In this document: in pieces, positions 8,582-17,536 of the stretch
Numbering within the stretch: position 1 is the first letter of the stretch
Layout: the number at the start of each line of letters is the position of its first letter
Assembly (NCBI GenBank): GCA_026988115.1
Contig: JALSLV010000026.1
Location: 1 to 64,000 of the forward strand
Origin: Lysobacterales bacterium
GTDB taxonomy: Bacteria; Pseudomonadota; Gammaproteobacteria; Xanthomonadales; Marinicellaceae
Reading direction: 5' to 3'
Length of the DNA stretch: 64,000 nucleotides
Translations under genes and position numbers: made by a program
The notes under the pieces: generated by a model
What the model was told of the DNA's origin: nothing
Databases searched by the model: none
What the model saw: only the letters and a program-made list of their open reading frames with translations

Positions 8582-9118
8582 ATGTTTAACAAGATAAAAA
8601 AAACAGTTCTGTTGTCTCTTATAATTTTGAGTCTAAGTGCTTATGGGCAATCCAAGCCTAAATGGGTGAAAATTGGTGAGGGAACCTATAAATCAGGTTT
8701 TACTTACCCCTATAAGGTGCAATTGTCTGTTCCTTATGGGGTAAGAAATATAGCGGAGTTAAAACAAGGGCTATTGCCGATGCGATTTGAATTGATTTGG
8801 TTGCCAAATACAACCACTAAAAAAGAAATTAAAAAATTATTCAGCAATCAACTGGAAGAAAAATTTGCTTCGGTTGAGAGTTTCAAATTGTCAAAGAATT
8901 TGATTCACTTGTTCTTAAGGAAACTTCCCGAAACTAAACGGCACGAGCATTGGGTGTTTGAATACTATCCTGATGTCGGCACAAAATTATTTATAAAGGA
9001 TGAAAAAGTATACCACTTAGTCGGAGCACAAATTAATCGTGCCCTTATTGATTCCTGGATAAATAAAAGCCCCGTTTTGACTGCAAATCTCTTTAATCGT
9101 TTATTAAAACTACAATAA
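8582..9118 (+). CDS. Periplasmic chalcone isomerase-like protein
   Basis: A 178-residue protein with a Sec signal peptide (to about SAYGQS) and the small chalcone-isomerase-like fold seen in many proteobacterial periplasmic proteins (KWVKIGEGTYKSG, FPYKVQLSVPYG-like strand, LPMRFELIWLPNTTTKKEI). Function is not established for these bacterial proteins; catalytic residues of plant chalcone isomerases cannot be claimed. It begins 9 bp after ETF-QO and is followed 20 bp later by the amidohydrolase, suggesting one transcript. Confidence 0.65.
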   Translation: MFNKIKKTVLLSLIILSLSAYGQSKPKWVKIGEGTYKSGFTYPYKVQLSVPYGVRNIAELKQGLLPMRFELIWLPNTTTKKEIKKLFSNQLEEKFASVESFKLSKNLIHLFLRKLPETKRHEHWVFEYYPDVGTKLFIKDEKVYHLVGAQINRALIDSWINKSPVLTANLFNRLLKLQ

Positions 9119-9138
9119 CCTCATTGGAAACCTCATTT

Positions 9139-12096
9139 ATGAAAATTATAATATGCCTAGTTTTGAGTTTTGAACTCATGGCAAACCCTAATCCAACAGC
9201 CATGCTCAATGGACCAAAGGATGAAAGGCATCCGATTGTCGCTTTTACCAATGCCCATCTATTTATTGATGAAAACACAGAGTTAAGCAATGCTTCACTC
9301 ATAATTCAAGACGACAAAATAATTGCAGTTGGTCAAAACATTGATGTACCAAAAAAAGCGCAAGTTCGGGATTTGCATGGTGCAAATATTTATCCGGGCT
9401 TTGTGTTGCTTGATAGCGGTTATGGATTGCCAGAGCCTGGAAAACACGCGCCATTCACTTTTTTTGGTGCTGAAATCATGGACACCACCACAAAAGGCGC
9501 AGTCAATACCAACGAAGCAATAAAAGCTTCTTATCAGGGCATTACAGAATTTCATCACGATATAAAGAAGGCTAAAGAATTGCGTAAACTGGGTTTTTCG
9601 AGCGTTTTATCTTCACGGCATGATGGTATTATGCGCGGTTCTTCTGTGTTGGTTAATTTAAATGATGATAGCGATAACCAAAGTATTATTCAACCAAAGG
9701 TTGCTATGCACTTGTCATTTGATAAGGGTAGCTCAAAACAATTGTATCCAATTTCTTTAATGGGAGCATCGGCTTTGATTCGCCAAACGTGGTTGGATGC
9801 TGCCTGGTACTCAGAAGGGCAACCAAGTTATATCGATGTTGATTTGACGGCTATCAACAAAAACAATCACTTACTCCAAATTTTTGAAACAAAGAACTGG
9901 CAACAAACGCTTCTAGCCGACAAATTAAGCAAAGAGTTTAATAAAAATTTAATCATTAAAACCTCAGGTGATGAATACAAGCATATTGATGCAATAAAGA
10001 AGTTAAATAGAAAGTTAATTGTGCCCCTAGTTATGCCAAAAGCACCAGATGTTGGCGATGAATTGGATGCATGGAAGGTGTCATTAACCGACATGATGAA
10101 ATGGCAGATGTCACCCTATAATGCCTATTATTTAAACAAATACAAGGTTGATTTTGCTCTCATACCATCCAATAATAAGTCTTTCTTAAAAGATTTAGCT
10201 CAAGCGGTTGAAAAAGGCTTGCCACGAAATCAAGCACTAGCAGCGTTAACATCGACACCAGCTCGCTATTTAAATAATTCTAAAATTGGCAATTTAAATA
10301 AAGGTTCTTTTGCGAACTTTATTATTGCTGAAAAAGATTTGTTCAAAAAAGGCGGCAAAATCAATGAAAATTGGGTGGCAGGAAAACGTTATGAAATCAA
10401 TGAAATAATTCCATTGCAATCGGGTATTTATCAGCTCACTATTGCTGGAAAGGCTCAAGAAATTGAGTTGCAAAATAAAGCAGGAAAGCTTGAGATAAAA
10501 AGCACTGCCAAAGAAAGTAAGTTAAAATTTAAGGCGCAATTTAGCGAAGAGTTTGTTCGTTTAAAAATTTCCCAAGCTCAAAATGAACAAAACTTACTGG
10601 GATTAGTTAACTACAACTCCATTACCAGTATTTCAGGAAGTGATCCCGTTTGGCAAGCAAAACGCATAAAAGACATCGATAAAAAAGAGGATAAAGACAA
10701 AAAAGCCAATAAAAAATTAGACATACCCGTTGTTCCACAGCCTTTTTCGGCTTATGGTTTAACAGCTAAGGAAAAAGCTTCGAGTTACCTTATCACTAAT
10801 GCAACGGTTTGGACGGGTGAAACTGCTGGCGTTTTAGAAAACACCGATGTTTTTGTTAAAAATGGAAAAGTTGCAAAAGTCGGGAAAAATCTATCTGTTA
10901 AAGCCGATAAAATAATTGATGGGACAGGGCATTATTTAACGGCAGGGATAATTGACGAACATTCTCACATAGCTCTGTTATCAGTCAATGACATTATGGC
11001 AAACTCATCCATGGTGCGCATGGAAGACGCACTAAACTCCGATGACATCAATATCTATCGCAACCTATCAGGTGGGGTGACTGCCGCACAATTATTGCAT
11101 GGCTCTGCCAATCCATTAGGTGGGCAATCAGCACTCATCAAGATGCGATGGGGAGCTACCAGTGATGAACTGTTGATAAAAGGGGCGGATAAATTTATTA
11201 AATTTGCCTTGGGAGAAAACGTTAAACGGTCACGTTCTCAAAGCTCAATTCGCTACCCTTTGACACGTATGGGTGTTGAGCAAGTTTACCGGGATGCATT
11301 TACCAATGCTTTGGCTTATGAAAAACAATGGAATGATTACAATAAACTCAGTCGTTCTGCAAAGAAAAAAGTCATGCCACCTCGTCGTGATTTAATGATG
11401 GAAGCCACTTTAGAAGTGGTCAATAAAAATCGATATATCACGTGTCACTCCTATGTGCAGTCTGAAATTAATATGTTGATGAAAGTGGCGGATGATTTTA
11501 ATTTTAAGGTCAATACTTTTACTCATATATTAGAAGGATATAAAGTGGCTGATAAGATGTTAGCTCATGGTGTTGGAGCATCGACCTTCGCAGATTGGTG
11601 GGCATATAAGTGGGAAGTCAATTACGCTATTCCTTACAATGCTGCTATTATGACCAAGATGGGTATTACCACAGCAATCAACTCAGATGATGCAGAAATG
11701 GCACGCCGATTGAATCAAGAAGCGGCAAAATCCATCAAATACGGTGGATTAACGGAACAAGAAGCCTGGAAAATGGTAACACTTAATCCAGCGAAACTCC
11801 TGCATTTGGATGATAAAATGGGTAGTATTAAAGTTGGAAAAGATGCCGATATTGTCTTATGGAACGCCAATCCATTAAGTATTTATGCCACCGCTCAAAA
11901 AACATTTGTGGATGGCAAGTTGCTGTTTGATAGGGATAAACAAATGCAAATTGAAAGACAAATATCCAATAAAAGGATGGAGTTAATTAAACAAATTAAC
12001 CAATCCGATGAACCCAAAATGCCCGCACAAATGAAACCCGAAAAGCACATGCAATGCGACAGTTTAACAGGCTATGAATACCTAGGAGCAGGATAA
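9139..12096 (+). CDS. Secreted tandem amidohydrolase, N-terminal module degenerate
   Basis: Start chosen at ATG 9139, which gives signal peptide MKIIICLVLSFELMA; the frame opens at a TTG at 9124. Two amidohydrolase (imidazolonepropionase-like) modules are fused. The first (about 20-430) keeps the beta-sandwich strands but has YPGFVLLDSGYG where the metal-binding HxH should be. The second (about 550-985) has AGIIDEHSHIA (HxH), ITCHSY and NTFTHILEG histidines and INSDDAE aspartate, so it should bind metal. A lysine-rich linker (KEDKDKKANKKLD) lies between. The substrate is unknown; family members hydrolyse cyclic amides, peptides or isoaspartyl dipeptides. The next gene starts immediately after the stop. 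Confidence 0.85.
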   Translation: MKIIICLVLSFELMANPNPTAMLNGPKDERHPIVAFTNAHLFIDENTELSNASLIIQDDKIIAVGQNIDVPKKAQVRDLHGANIYPGFVLLDSGYGLPEPGKHAPFTFFGAEIMDTTTKGAVNTNEAIKASYQGITEFHHDIKKAKELRKLGFSSVLSSRHDGIMRGSSVLVNLNDDSDNQSIIQPKVAMHLSFDKGSSKQLYPISLMGASALIRQTWLDAAWYSEGQPSYIDVDLTAINKNNHLLQIFETKNWQQTLLADKLSKEFNKNLIIKTSGDEYKHIDAIKKLNRKLIVPLVMPKAPDVGDELDAWKVSLTDMMKWQMSPYNAYYLNKYKVDFALIPSNNKSFLKDLAQAVEKGLPRNQALAALTSTPARYLNNSKIGNLNKGSFANFIIAEKDLFKKGGKINENWVAGKRYEINEIIPLQSGIYQLTIAGKAQEIELQNKAGKLEIKSTAKESKLKFKAQFSEEFVRLKISQAQNEQNLLGLVNYNSITSISGSDPVWQAKRIKDIDKKEDKDKKANKKLDIPVVPQPFSAYGLTAKEKASSYLITNATVWTGETAGVLENTDVFVKNGKVAKVGKNLSVKADKIIDGTGHYLTAGIIDEHSHIALLSVNDIMANSSMVRMEDALNSDDINIYRNLSGGVTAAQLLHGSANPLGGQSALIKMRWGATSDELLIKGADKFIKFALGENVKRSRSQSSIRYPLTRMGVEQVYRDAFTNALAYEKQWNDYNKLSRSAKKKVMPPRRDLMMEATLEVVNKNRYITCHSYVQSEINMLMKVADDFNFKVNTFTHILEGYKVADKMLAHGVGASTFADWWAYKWEVNYAIPYNAAIMTKMGITTAINSDDAEMARRLNQEAAKSIKYGGLTEQEAWKMVTLNPAKLLHLDDKMGSIKVGKDADIVLWNANPLSIYATAQKTFVDGKLLFDRDKQMQIERQISNKRMELIKQINQSDEPKMPAQMKPEKHMQCDSLTGYEYLGAG

Positions 12097-13368
12097 ATGA
12101 AAAAGTTATTTCTCAGTACGTTATTAATAAGTTCAGTCGTATTAGCTCTAGCTCCAGTGCCAGCACCCAAACAACAAAAAGAAGTGGTCTACCACAATGC
12201 CACTGTGCATATTGGCAATGGAAAAGTTATGAAAGGAGCAACACTTGCTTTTAGTGAAGGTAAAATCACTCGATTGGGTTATTTTAAGATGAAGTGGCAG
12301 CCAACGGACATAGATTTAAAAGGCAAACACATATACCCAGGCTTTATTTTACCCGTGACTCGAATTGGTTTAACCGAAGTGGATGCCGTTAAGGCAACGA
12401 TAGATGATGTTGAAGTGGGGCAGATGAACCCGAATGTCCGCAGTATAGTTGCCTATAACACGGATTCGGAAATTATTCCAACGCTAAAATTTAACGGAGT
12501 ATTGTTGGCACAACCCACACCACGAGGAGGGTTGGTTAGTGGCTTATCATCAATAGTGCAACTCGATGCATGGAACTGGCAAGATGCAGCCATTGTCTCA
12601 GATGATGCCGTACATGTGAACTGGCCAAGTGCTATGCGACCCAAATTTGATATGGCTACGTTTACTTTAAAAACAGTAAAAAATAAAAAATACCACCATC
12701 AGTTAGAGCAAATAAAATCATTGTTCATTGATGCAAAATTAAATGCAACTCAGGCAAAAAATATTAAACTTGATGCCATAAAACCCGTTTATACAGGTAA
12801 ACGCAAAGTCTATATTCACGCCAATAAACCCAAAGCCATTATTGAAGCGGTTAATTACTTTAATAAAATTGGTGTTCCATCACTTGTGTTAGTCACGGGT
12901 CAAGGTGTTTTACCTGTTTTAGATTTTGTCAAACAATCAGGCATTGCTGTGATTGTTGCTAATGCTCACCAACTACCTCAACGTGAAGATTCTTCAGTAG
13001 ATGCGGGATACACAACCGCATTAAAATTGCAAAAAGCAGGAATATTAACGGCATTGGCTTACCAAGGTGGCATGACAATGGGATCGCGGAACCTCGCCTT
13101 TACGGCAGGAACACTCGCCAGTTATGGTATGGACAAAGAGCAAGCGCTGCAACTAATCACCAGTAATACAGCAAAAATACTCGGTATAGATAAAAACTAT
13201 GGAACCCTAGAAGTTGGAAAGAGTGCGACCTTGTTTGTATCCCAAGGAGATGCACTGGACATGAAAGGCAATCGCCTAATTGATGCCTATGTTGATGGAC
13301 GAAAGCTCAATTTAGCAGGCAGACAACAAGAACTTAATCAAAGGTATTTAAAAAAATACGGTAAATAA
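12097..13368 (+). CDS. Secreted amidohydrolase-family protein, probably lacking the metal site
   Basis: The 423-residue protein has a signal peptide (MKKLFLSTLLISSVVLALA). The amidohydrolase fold is visible at both ends: VVYHNATVHIGNGKVMKGA, HIYPGFILPVTRIGL, and C-terminal ITSNTAKILGIDKNYGTLEVGKS. HxH is absent after YPGF, and the usual downstream metal histidines are not evident, so it resembles the degenerate first module of its upstream partner. It starts on the base after that gene's stop, so the two are probably translated together. I infer a scaffold, chaperone or binding role, not proven. Confidence 0.75.
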   Translation: MKKLFLSTLLISSVVLALAPVPAPKQQKEVVYHNATVHIGNGKVMKGATLAFSEGKITRLGYFKMKWQPTDIDLKGKHIYPGFILPVTRIGLTEVDAVKATIDDVEVGQMNPNVRSIVAYNTDSEIIPTLKFNGVLLAQPTPRGGLVSGLSSIVQLDAWNWQDAAIVSDDAVHVNWPSAMRPKFDMATFTLKTVKNKKYHHQLEQIKSLFIDAKLNATQAKNIKLDAIKPVYTGKRKVYIHANKPKAIIEAVNYFNKIGVPSLVLVTGQGVLPVLDFVKQSGIAVIVANAHQLPQREDSSVDAGYTTALKLQKAGILTALAYQGGMTMGSRNLAFTAGTLASYGMDKEQALQLITSNTAKILGIDKNYGTLEVGKSATLFVSQGDALDMKGNRLIDAYVDGRKLNLAGRQQELNQRYLKKYGK

Positions 13369-13503
13369 AACACAGGGTTGAAAACAACAAATAATGTATT
13401 TAAATTTTGGATATATTTTGCTGAAATTTATTTGATGTCTTTTAACAATTAGATTGTTTGAAATCAAATGCTCTTGTATCACGCAAATGTGTGTAATGAA
13501 GAA

Positions 13504-13917
13504 ATGAAAACTAAATTAAATAAATTATTAGAACAAGTATCATACGGATTAATAGACATAGACATACAGAATATTAATGAGCTTTTGGATTATGGTTAAT
13601 TTGGTATTGCATTAGAATTAATTTGTGATCAACTATACGAACATAATAGCCATATTACAGATATTGTTTTGAAAGATATAATAGAACTAGCAGAGTCTAT
13701 GAAGATGAAGGTATCTACTTGGGATTTTCTTGAGGTTTCTGAAAATGGTTTAGTTATTAATAATGAATCATCTAATAAGATTTGCACCGTAGATTTTGTA
13801 AAAAAACAATTAACTAACGGTGTTTCTGATTTTTTAATTATTGCATTATTGAGATCTGATTATAATTTTACTTATGATGACGCACTTAAATATTTAGAGT
13901 CAATCAAGAATAGTTAA
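13504..13917 (+). pseudogene. MafI-like immunity gene with an in-frame nonsense codon
   Basis: From ATG 13504 the frame reads MKTKLNKLLEQVSYGLIDID..NELLDYG, meets TAA at 13597-13599 (codon 32), then continues in the same frame FGIALELICDQLYEHN...ITDI to a stop at 13917. Removing the stop gives about 137 residues. The centre (LLDYG-x-FGIALELICDQLYEH) resembles the MafI immunity family, which has Glu at the interrupted position, so a GAA-to-TAA change is likely. The C-terminal 70 residues are unrecognised. A TGTAAT lies 12 to 7 bases before the ATG. No toxin gene is adjacent. The downstream half has an in-frame TTG at 13669. Confidence 0.55.
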
Positions 13918-14240
13918 ATATAGTTGGACACCCTGTGTGTTTTTGCATACTAAGAGCTATGATGCTTCTGGAAAGCCACGAAACCGCTATAGTGGTGGGC
14001 ATCTAAAGTGTTTTATTGGTAAGTGGGATTTATCCCACTCAATGCTAAGCTAAAGCTAGAAAAATAATGGTAAAATTTGACAATTAAACAAAATCAAATC
14101 CTTCGATCCCTGTTGATTACGATTTAAAATTATAGCCATGTTTTTTTATTTTTCTACAGATTACACGGATTACACAGGTTTTTTTCAGGCTAAATAGTAT
14201 TGTTAGTCAAGCAACTTGACTCCCTTCATTGCCCCATTAA
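13918..14240. other. Non-coding debris between pseudogene and transposase remnant
   Basis: No credible gene. Besides the palindrome at 14021-14038 it holds a 9-bp direct repeat at 14156-14178 (ACAGATTAC, ACGGATTAC, ACAGG), a motif I recall beside mobile small-ORF units in other bacteria, followed by T-runs. The rest is AT-rich with stops in all frames. Confidence 0.4.
14021..14038. repeat. REP-like palindrome AGTGGGATTTATCCCACT
   Basis: A 7-bp perfect stem with a 4-base centre. The same core appears after transposase copy A (267-281) and, degraded, after copy C (36581-36600). The adjoining bases (CAATGCTAAGC) read as an inverted copy of the GCTTAG-AGTGGGATAAATCCC block, so this is a REP or element end in opposite orientation to copy B. 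Confidence 0.5.
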
Positions 14241-14524
14241 GGCAGAGTCATAATAAACGTACACAAAGGCTATATTCCAGAAGAATTGCCCGATATATTG
14301 CAAAGATTGGGTCTAATCAACGACACCTAGCTGAATCAGATTAAATACTTCGATAAATGGAATTACAAAGCCATTATGATTTACGTCCCTGTAAATCCCA
14401 CTGCGTCCCGCCTTCGGCGTTAAAGTTTGATCCAGTCAAATTTAGTGGAACGGTGGAAAATCTCAAAAAATACTGCAAGAACCTAAAACAGAAGTATATT
14501 AAAGGTTTGCCTAAGACTAAAACA
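14241..14524 (+). pseudogene. Decayed Y1 transposase C-terminal fragment (copy B)
   Basis: The sequence is closely similar to 33-233. It keeps GR.IIN.HKGYIP.ELPDILQRLGL but has TGG changed to TAG at 14328-14330. About 72 bp (14373-14444) are inserted after the codons for YKA, and at least one base is lost afterwards. Homology ends near 14524, and the mccB promoter and gene begin directly beyond. This is a dead copy of the element at the window's left edge. Confidence 0.75.
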
Positions 14525-14554
14525 TATGGTTTAATTTGTTGGTGCCATGGATGG

Positions 14555-14583
14555 TTACATTTGAATTTAACGCATGATATAAT
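14555..14583 (+). promoter_or_regulatory. Promoter of the mccB operon (leaderless)
   Basis: -10 TATAAT (14578-14583) with a 17-base spacer to TTACAT (14555-14560). Counting seven bases from the -10 puts +1 at 14590, the A of the ATG. The promoter lies 30 bp beyond the transposase remnant. Confidence 0.55.
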
Positions 14584-14589
14584 TGCCAA

Positions 14590-16197
14590 ATGACAATTAT
14601 TAAAAATACAATCAATACTGAATCTGCGGAATTTCATGATAATTACCAGTTTATGCATGGATTAGTGGAGGATTTACGCGATATAACCCATAGCATTTCA
14701 CTTGGTGGTTCGCAAAAGTCCAGAGAACGGCATGAATCACGTGGCAAACTTCTTGTACGTGATCGTATTCACGCGCTTATCGACAAAGGCAGTCCTTTTT
14801 TAGAACTTTCTGCTTTAGCTGCCAATGGTATGTATAAAGATGCAGCACCAGCAGCAGGTGTTGTCACTGGAATTGGAGTGATACACGGGCAAAATGTGGT
14901 TATTGTTGCCAATGATGCCACGGTCAAAGGCGGGACTTACTTTCCATTAACGGTGAAAAAACACCTTCGCGCTCAAGAAATCGCCTTAGAAAATCATTTG
15001 CCCTGCATTTATCTTGTGGACTCAGGCGGAGCCTTTTTGCCTTTGCAAGATGAAGTTTTCCCCGATAAAGAACATTTTGGACGGATTTTTTACAACCAAG
15101 CACAACTATCATCCAAAAATATTCCACAAATTGCCATAGTGATGGGGTCTTGTACCGCAGGTGGTGCCTATGTGCCAGCCATGTGCGATGAAGCGGTGAT
15201 TGTCAAAGAACAAGGCACGATTTTTCTTGGTGGACCACCATTGGTCAAGGCTGCAACGGGTGAAATAGTTGATGCCGAAACATTAGGTGGAGCGGAAGTG
15301 CATTCATCTATTTCGGGCGTGACCGACCACTTTGCTGAAAATGACGAACATGCTTTAGAAATAACGCGTGATATTGTGCGATATTTCAATCGCAAACCAC
15401 TGGGTTGGTTGCAAAAACAAGCAAACAGAGAACCGTTGTACAGTGAAAAAGAACTGTACGGAATCGTTCCGCAAAGCACACGCACGCCTTATGATATTCG
15501 CCAGATAATTGCGCGTATTGTTGATGCTTCAGAATTTCAAGAGTTTAAAGCCAAATACGGAACAACACTAATTACAGGTTTTGCACACATACATGGAAAC
15601 CCAGTGGGAATTATTGCCAATAATGGTATCTTATTTTCCGAATCAGCGCTCAAAGGTGCGCATTTTGTTGAGTTGTGTTGTCAGCGTAATATTCCTTTAG
15701 TTTTTTTGCAAAACATCACTGGCTTTATGGTCGGTAAAGAATACGAACACAATGGCATTGCCAAAAATGGCGCAAAAATGGTGACAGCCGTTGCCTGTGC
15801 ATCCGTTCCCAAATACACTGTTGTTATCGGTGGCTCATTTGGTGCAGGAAACTATGCCATGAATGGTCGCGCTTATGGTGGACGCTTTTTATGGATGTGG
15901 CCCAATGCCCGAATCTCCGTTATGGGTGGTGAACAAGCCGCTAGTGTTTTAACCACCATCAAACAAGATGGTATGGATAAACGTGGCATCGATTGGGATG
16001 ATAAAGAAAAACAAGCCGAATACGATAAAATTAAACAGTTGTATGAAGACCAAGGTTCACCCTATTATTCCACCGCACGATTATGGGATGATGGCATTAT
16101 TAACCCAATAGACACTCGTAAAGTCTTAGGTTTAGCCATAGAAGCCGGTTTAAATGCACCCATGCAGGACACCAAGTACGGTGTTTTTAGGATGTAA
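14590..16197 (+). CDS. liuB: Methylcrotonyl-CoA carboxylase carboxyltransferase (beta) subunit
   Basis: This subunit transfers CO2 from carboxybiotin to 3-methylcrotonyl-CoA in leucine breakdown. The 535 residues align in character with MCC beta from the first residues ([43 protein letters not shown]). Carboxyltransferase landmarks include [70 protein letters not shown] and [38 protein letters not shown]. The biotin-carrying alpha subunit and isovaleryl-CoA dehydrogenase, usual neighbours, are not in the window. The start fits the conserved N-terminus although no Shine-Dalgarno precedes it. Confidence 0.93.
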   Translation: MTIIKNTINTESAEFHDNYQFMHGLVEDLRDITHSISLGGSQKSRERHESRGKLLVRDRIHALIDKGSPFLELSALAANGMYKDAAPAAGVVTGIGVIHGQNVVIVANDATVKGGTYFPLTVKKHLRAQEIALENHLPCIYLVDSGGAFLPLQDEVFPDKEHFGRIFYNQAQLSSKNIPQIAIVMGSCTAGGAYVPAMCDEAVIVKEQGTIFLGGPPLVKAATGEIVDAETLGGAEVHSSISGVTDHFAENDEHALEITRDIVRYFNRKPLGWLQKQANREPLYSEKELYGIVPQSTRTPYDIRQIIARIVDASEFQEFKAKYGTTLITGFAHIHGNPVGIIANNGILFSESALKGAHFVELCCQRNIPLVFLQNITGFMVGKEYEHNGIAKNGAKMVTAVACASVPKYTVVIGGSFGAGNYAMNGRAYGGRFLWMWPNARISVMGGEQAASVLTTIKQDGMDKRGIDWDDKEKQAEYDKIKQLYEDQGSPYYSTARLWDDGIINPIDTRKVLGLAIEAGLNAPMQDTKYGVFRM

Positions 16198-16604
16198 TGA
16201 AAGATTTAATCAACAATCCAGAAAAACTACTGCTCATCGGTGCATTGTTTCACCTGGCTTTTGTCGCCTTTCATTTGTTGTTTTGGAAGCTATTTGATTG
16301 GGTGCAAGATTTAAAGAAGCTCTCGCACATTAATAAATCCGTTATGCAAATACTCAACTTGCGTTTGATTTTTGTTTTTCTGATTTTTGCTTACATCTCT
16401 TATTTTAATGCAAGTGAAATGCTCAACAGCAAATTAGGGTTGACCATGATTGCTGCCATCGCCTTATTTTGGGGGTTTCGCAGTGTTGAACAAGTTATTT
16501 ATTTTGGCATTAAAAACTTTGCATCAAATCTTTTGTTGCTTCTGTTTTTGTTTGGCACAGTCTTATATGCTTGGGTGTTTTATTTGAGTTATAAATTACA
16601 ATGA
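16197..16604 (+). CDS. Small integral membrane protein between mccB and hydratase
   Basis: 135 residues with about four hydrophobic helices (LLLIGALFHLAFVAFHLLFW, ILNLRLIFVFLIFAYISYF, LTMIAAIALFWGFRSVEQVIYF, LLLLLFLFGTVLYAWVFYL). The ATG shares its first base with the mccB stop (TAATG), so translation is coupled. I do not recognise an assigned function; similar small membrane proteins accompany liu-type genes in related bacteria as far as I recall. Confidence 0.7.
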   Translation: MKDLINNPEKLLLIGALFHLAFVAFHLLFWKLFDWVQDLKKLSHINKSVMQILNLRLIFVFLIFAYISYFNASEMLNSKLGLTMIAAIALFWGFRSVEQVIYFGIKNFASNLLLLLFLFGTVLYAWVFYLSYKLQ

Positions 16605-16672
16605 ACTTTAATTTTTGATTTATCAAAACAAAAATCTTAAAAAAATAACTCCCAAATTCTACCGTTATCCAA

Positions 16673-16678
16673 TATAAT
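16673..16678 (+). promoter_or_regulatory. -10 box giving a leaderless hydratase mRNA
   Basis: A perfect TATAAT that ends 6 bases before ATG 16685, so +1 would be the start codon itself. No convincing -35 is visible. Confidence 0.4.
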
Positions 16679-16684
16679 AATTTC

Positions 16685-17485
16685 ATGAATAATTTTTCAA
16701 TGTATAAAACCATCATGGTTGATACCGACAAACAAGGTGTTAGCTACGTGACGATGAATCGCCCTGATGTACATAATGCTTTTAATGCACAGATGATAAA
16801 TGAATTAACCTCAGCCTTTGATGCGTTAGCTAAAAATCCAGAGACCAAAGTGATTGTGCTGCAATCAAGTGGAGAATCTTTTTCAGCTGGAGCGGATATT
16901 AATTGGATGAAGGGCATGGTCAAAGCGACCCAAGCTGAAAACCAAGAAGATTCTTTAAAATTAGCGGCACTTATGCGTGCCATTAATTTTTGCGATAAAT
17001 CGGTTATTGCTAAAGTACAAGGTTTAGCATTGGGTGGTGGAGTTGGACTTATTGCCTGCTGTGATATTGTTATTGCTAATGAACAGGCAAAATTTGGATT
17101 AACAGAAGCTAAACTTGGTTTGGTTCCTGCGGTTATATCACCTTATGTAGTTGATGCTATTTCGGCGCGTCATTCTCGCCGTTATTTTCAAACTGCAGAG
17201 GTGTTTAGTGCACAAAAAGCTTATGAAATGGGTTTGTTGTCTGAAATTTGCCCAATTGAACAATTGGATGAATTAGTTGCTAGGCAAATAAAGTTTTTGC
17301 TCTCAACTGGGCCAAGTGCCAAACTGATTAGCAAAAAATTGGTGCATTCGGTTGTTTCACGCACCATCCCGCAACAGAAAAAACTCGACAACTACACCAC
17401 GCAAGTTATTGCTTCAGTGCGGGTATCGCCAGAAGGGCAGCATGGTTTAAAATCATTTTTGGATAAGAAAAACCCGAAGTGGTAA
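16685..17485 (+). CDS. liuC: Enoyl-CoA hydratase family, probable methylglutaconyl-CoA hydratase
   Basis: A crotonase-fold protein of 266 residues. The oxyanion-hole segments SAGADINWMKGM and ALGGGVGLIACCDIVIA are present, as is FGLTEAKLGLVPAVISPYVV. The ADINWMKGM signature and the mccB neighbourhood favour hydration of 3-methylglutaconyl-CoA, the step after the carboxylase. An internal ATG at 16700 (MYKTIMVDTD) is an alternative start; 16685 is preferred because a perfect -10 places +1 there. It is followed by the heptad-array element rather than the missing biotin subunit gene. Confidence 0.85.
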   Translation: MNNFSMYKTIMVDTDKQGVSYVTMNRPDVHNAFNAQMINELTSAFDALAKNPETKVIVLQSSGESFSAGADINWMKGMVKATQAENQEDSLKLAALMRAINFCDKSVIAKVQGLALGGGVGLIACCDIVIANEQAKFGLTEAKLGLVPAVISPYVVDAISARHSRRYFQTAEVFSAQKAYEMGLLSEICPIEQLDELVARQIKFLLSTGPSAKLISKKLVHSVVSRTIPQQKKLDNYTTQVIASVRVSPEGQHGLKSFLDKKNPKW

Positions 17486-17492
17486 ATTTAAC

Positions 17493-17527
17493 AGGTTTCA
17501 GGTGATAGGTATTAGGTTTCAGGGCAG
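17493..17527. repeat. Upstream heptad array (5 units, inverted relative to the downstream one)
   Basis: Five consecutive 7-base units: AGGTTTC, AGGTGAT, AGGTATT, AGGTTTC, AGGGCAG. The complement of AGGTTTC is GAAACCT, the unit of the array at 17881-17943. The last unit runs into the AGGAGG ribosome binding site of the enclosed gene. Confidence 0.7.
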
Positions 17528-17536
17528 GAGGAATTG

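Noticed and set aside
12097-13368. Assignment as a functional imidazolonepropionase.
   Set aside because: The metal-binding HxH is absent and no histidine-utilisation genes are nearby.
14357-14593. A 78-codon plus-strand frame over copy B of the transposase.
   Set aside because: It joins the 72-bp insertion to an out-of-frame part of the remnant and runs into the mccB promoter; it is not a real gene.
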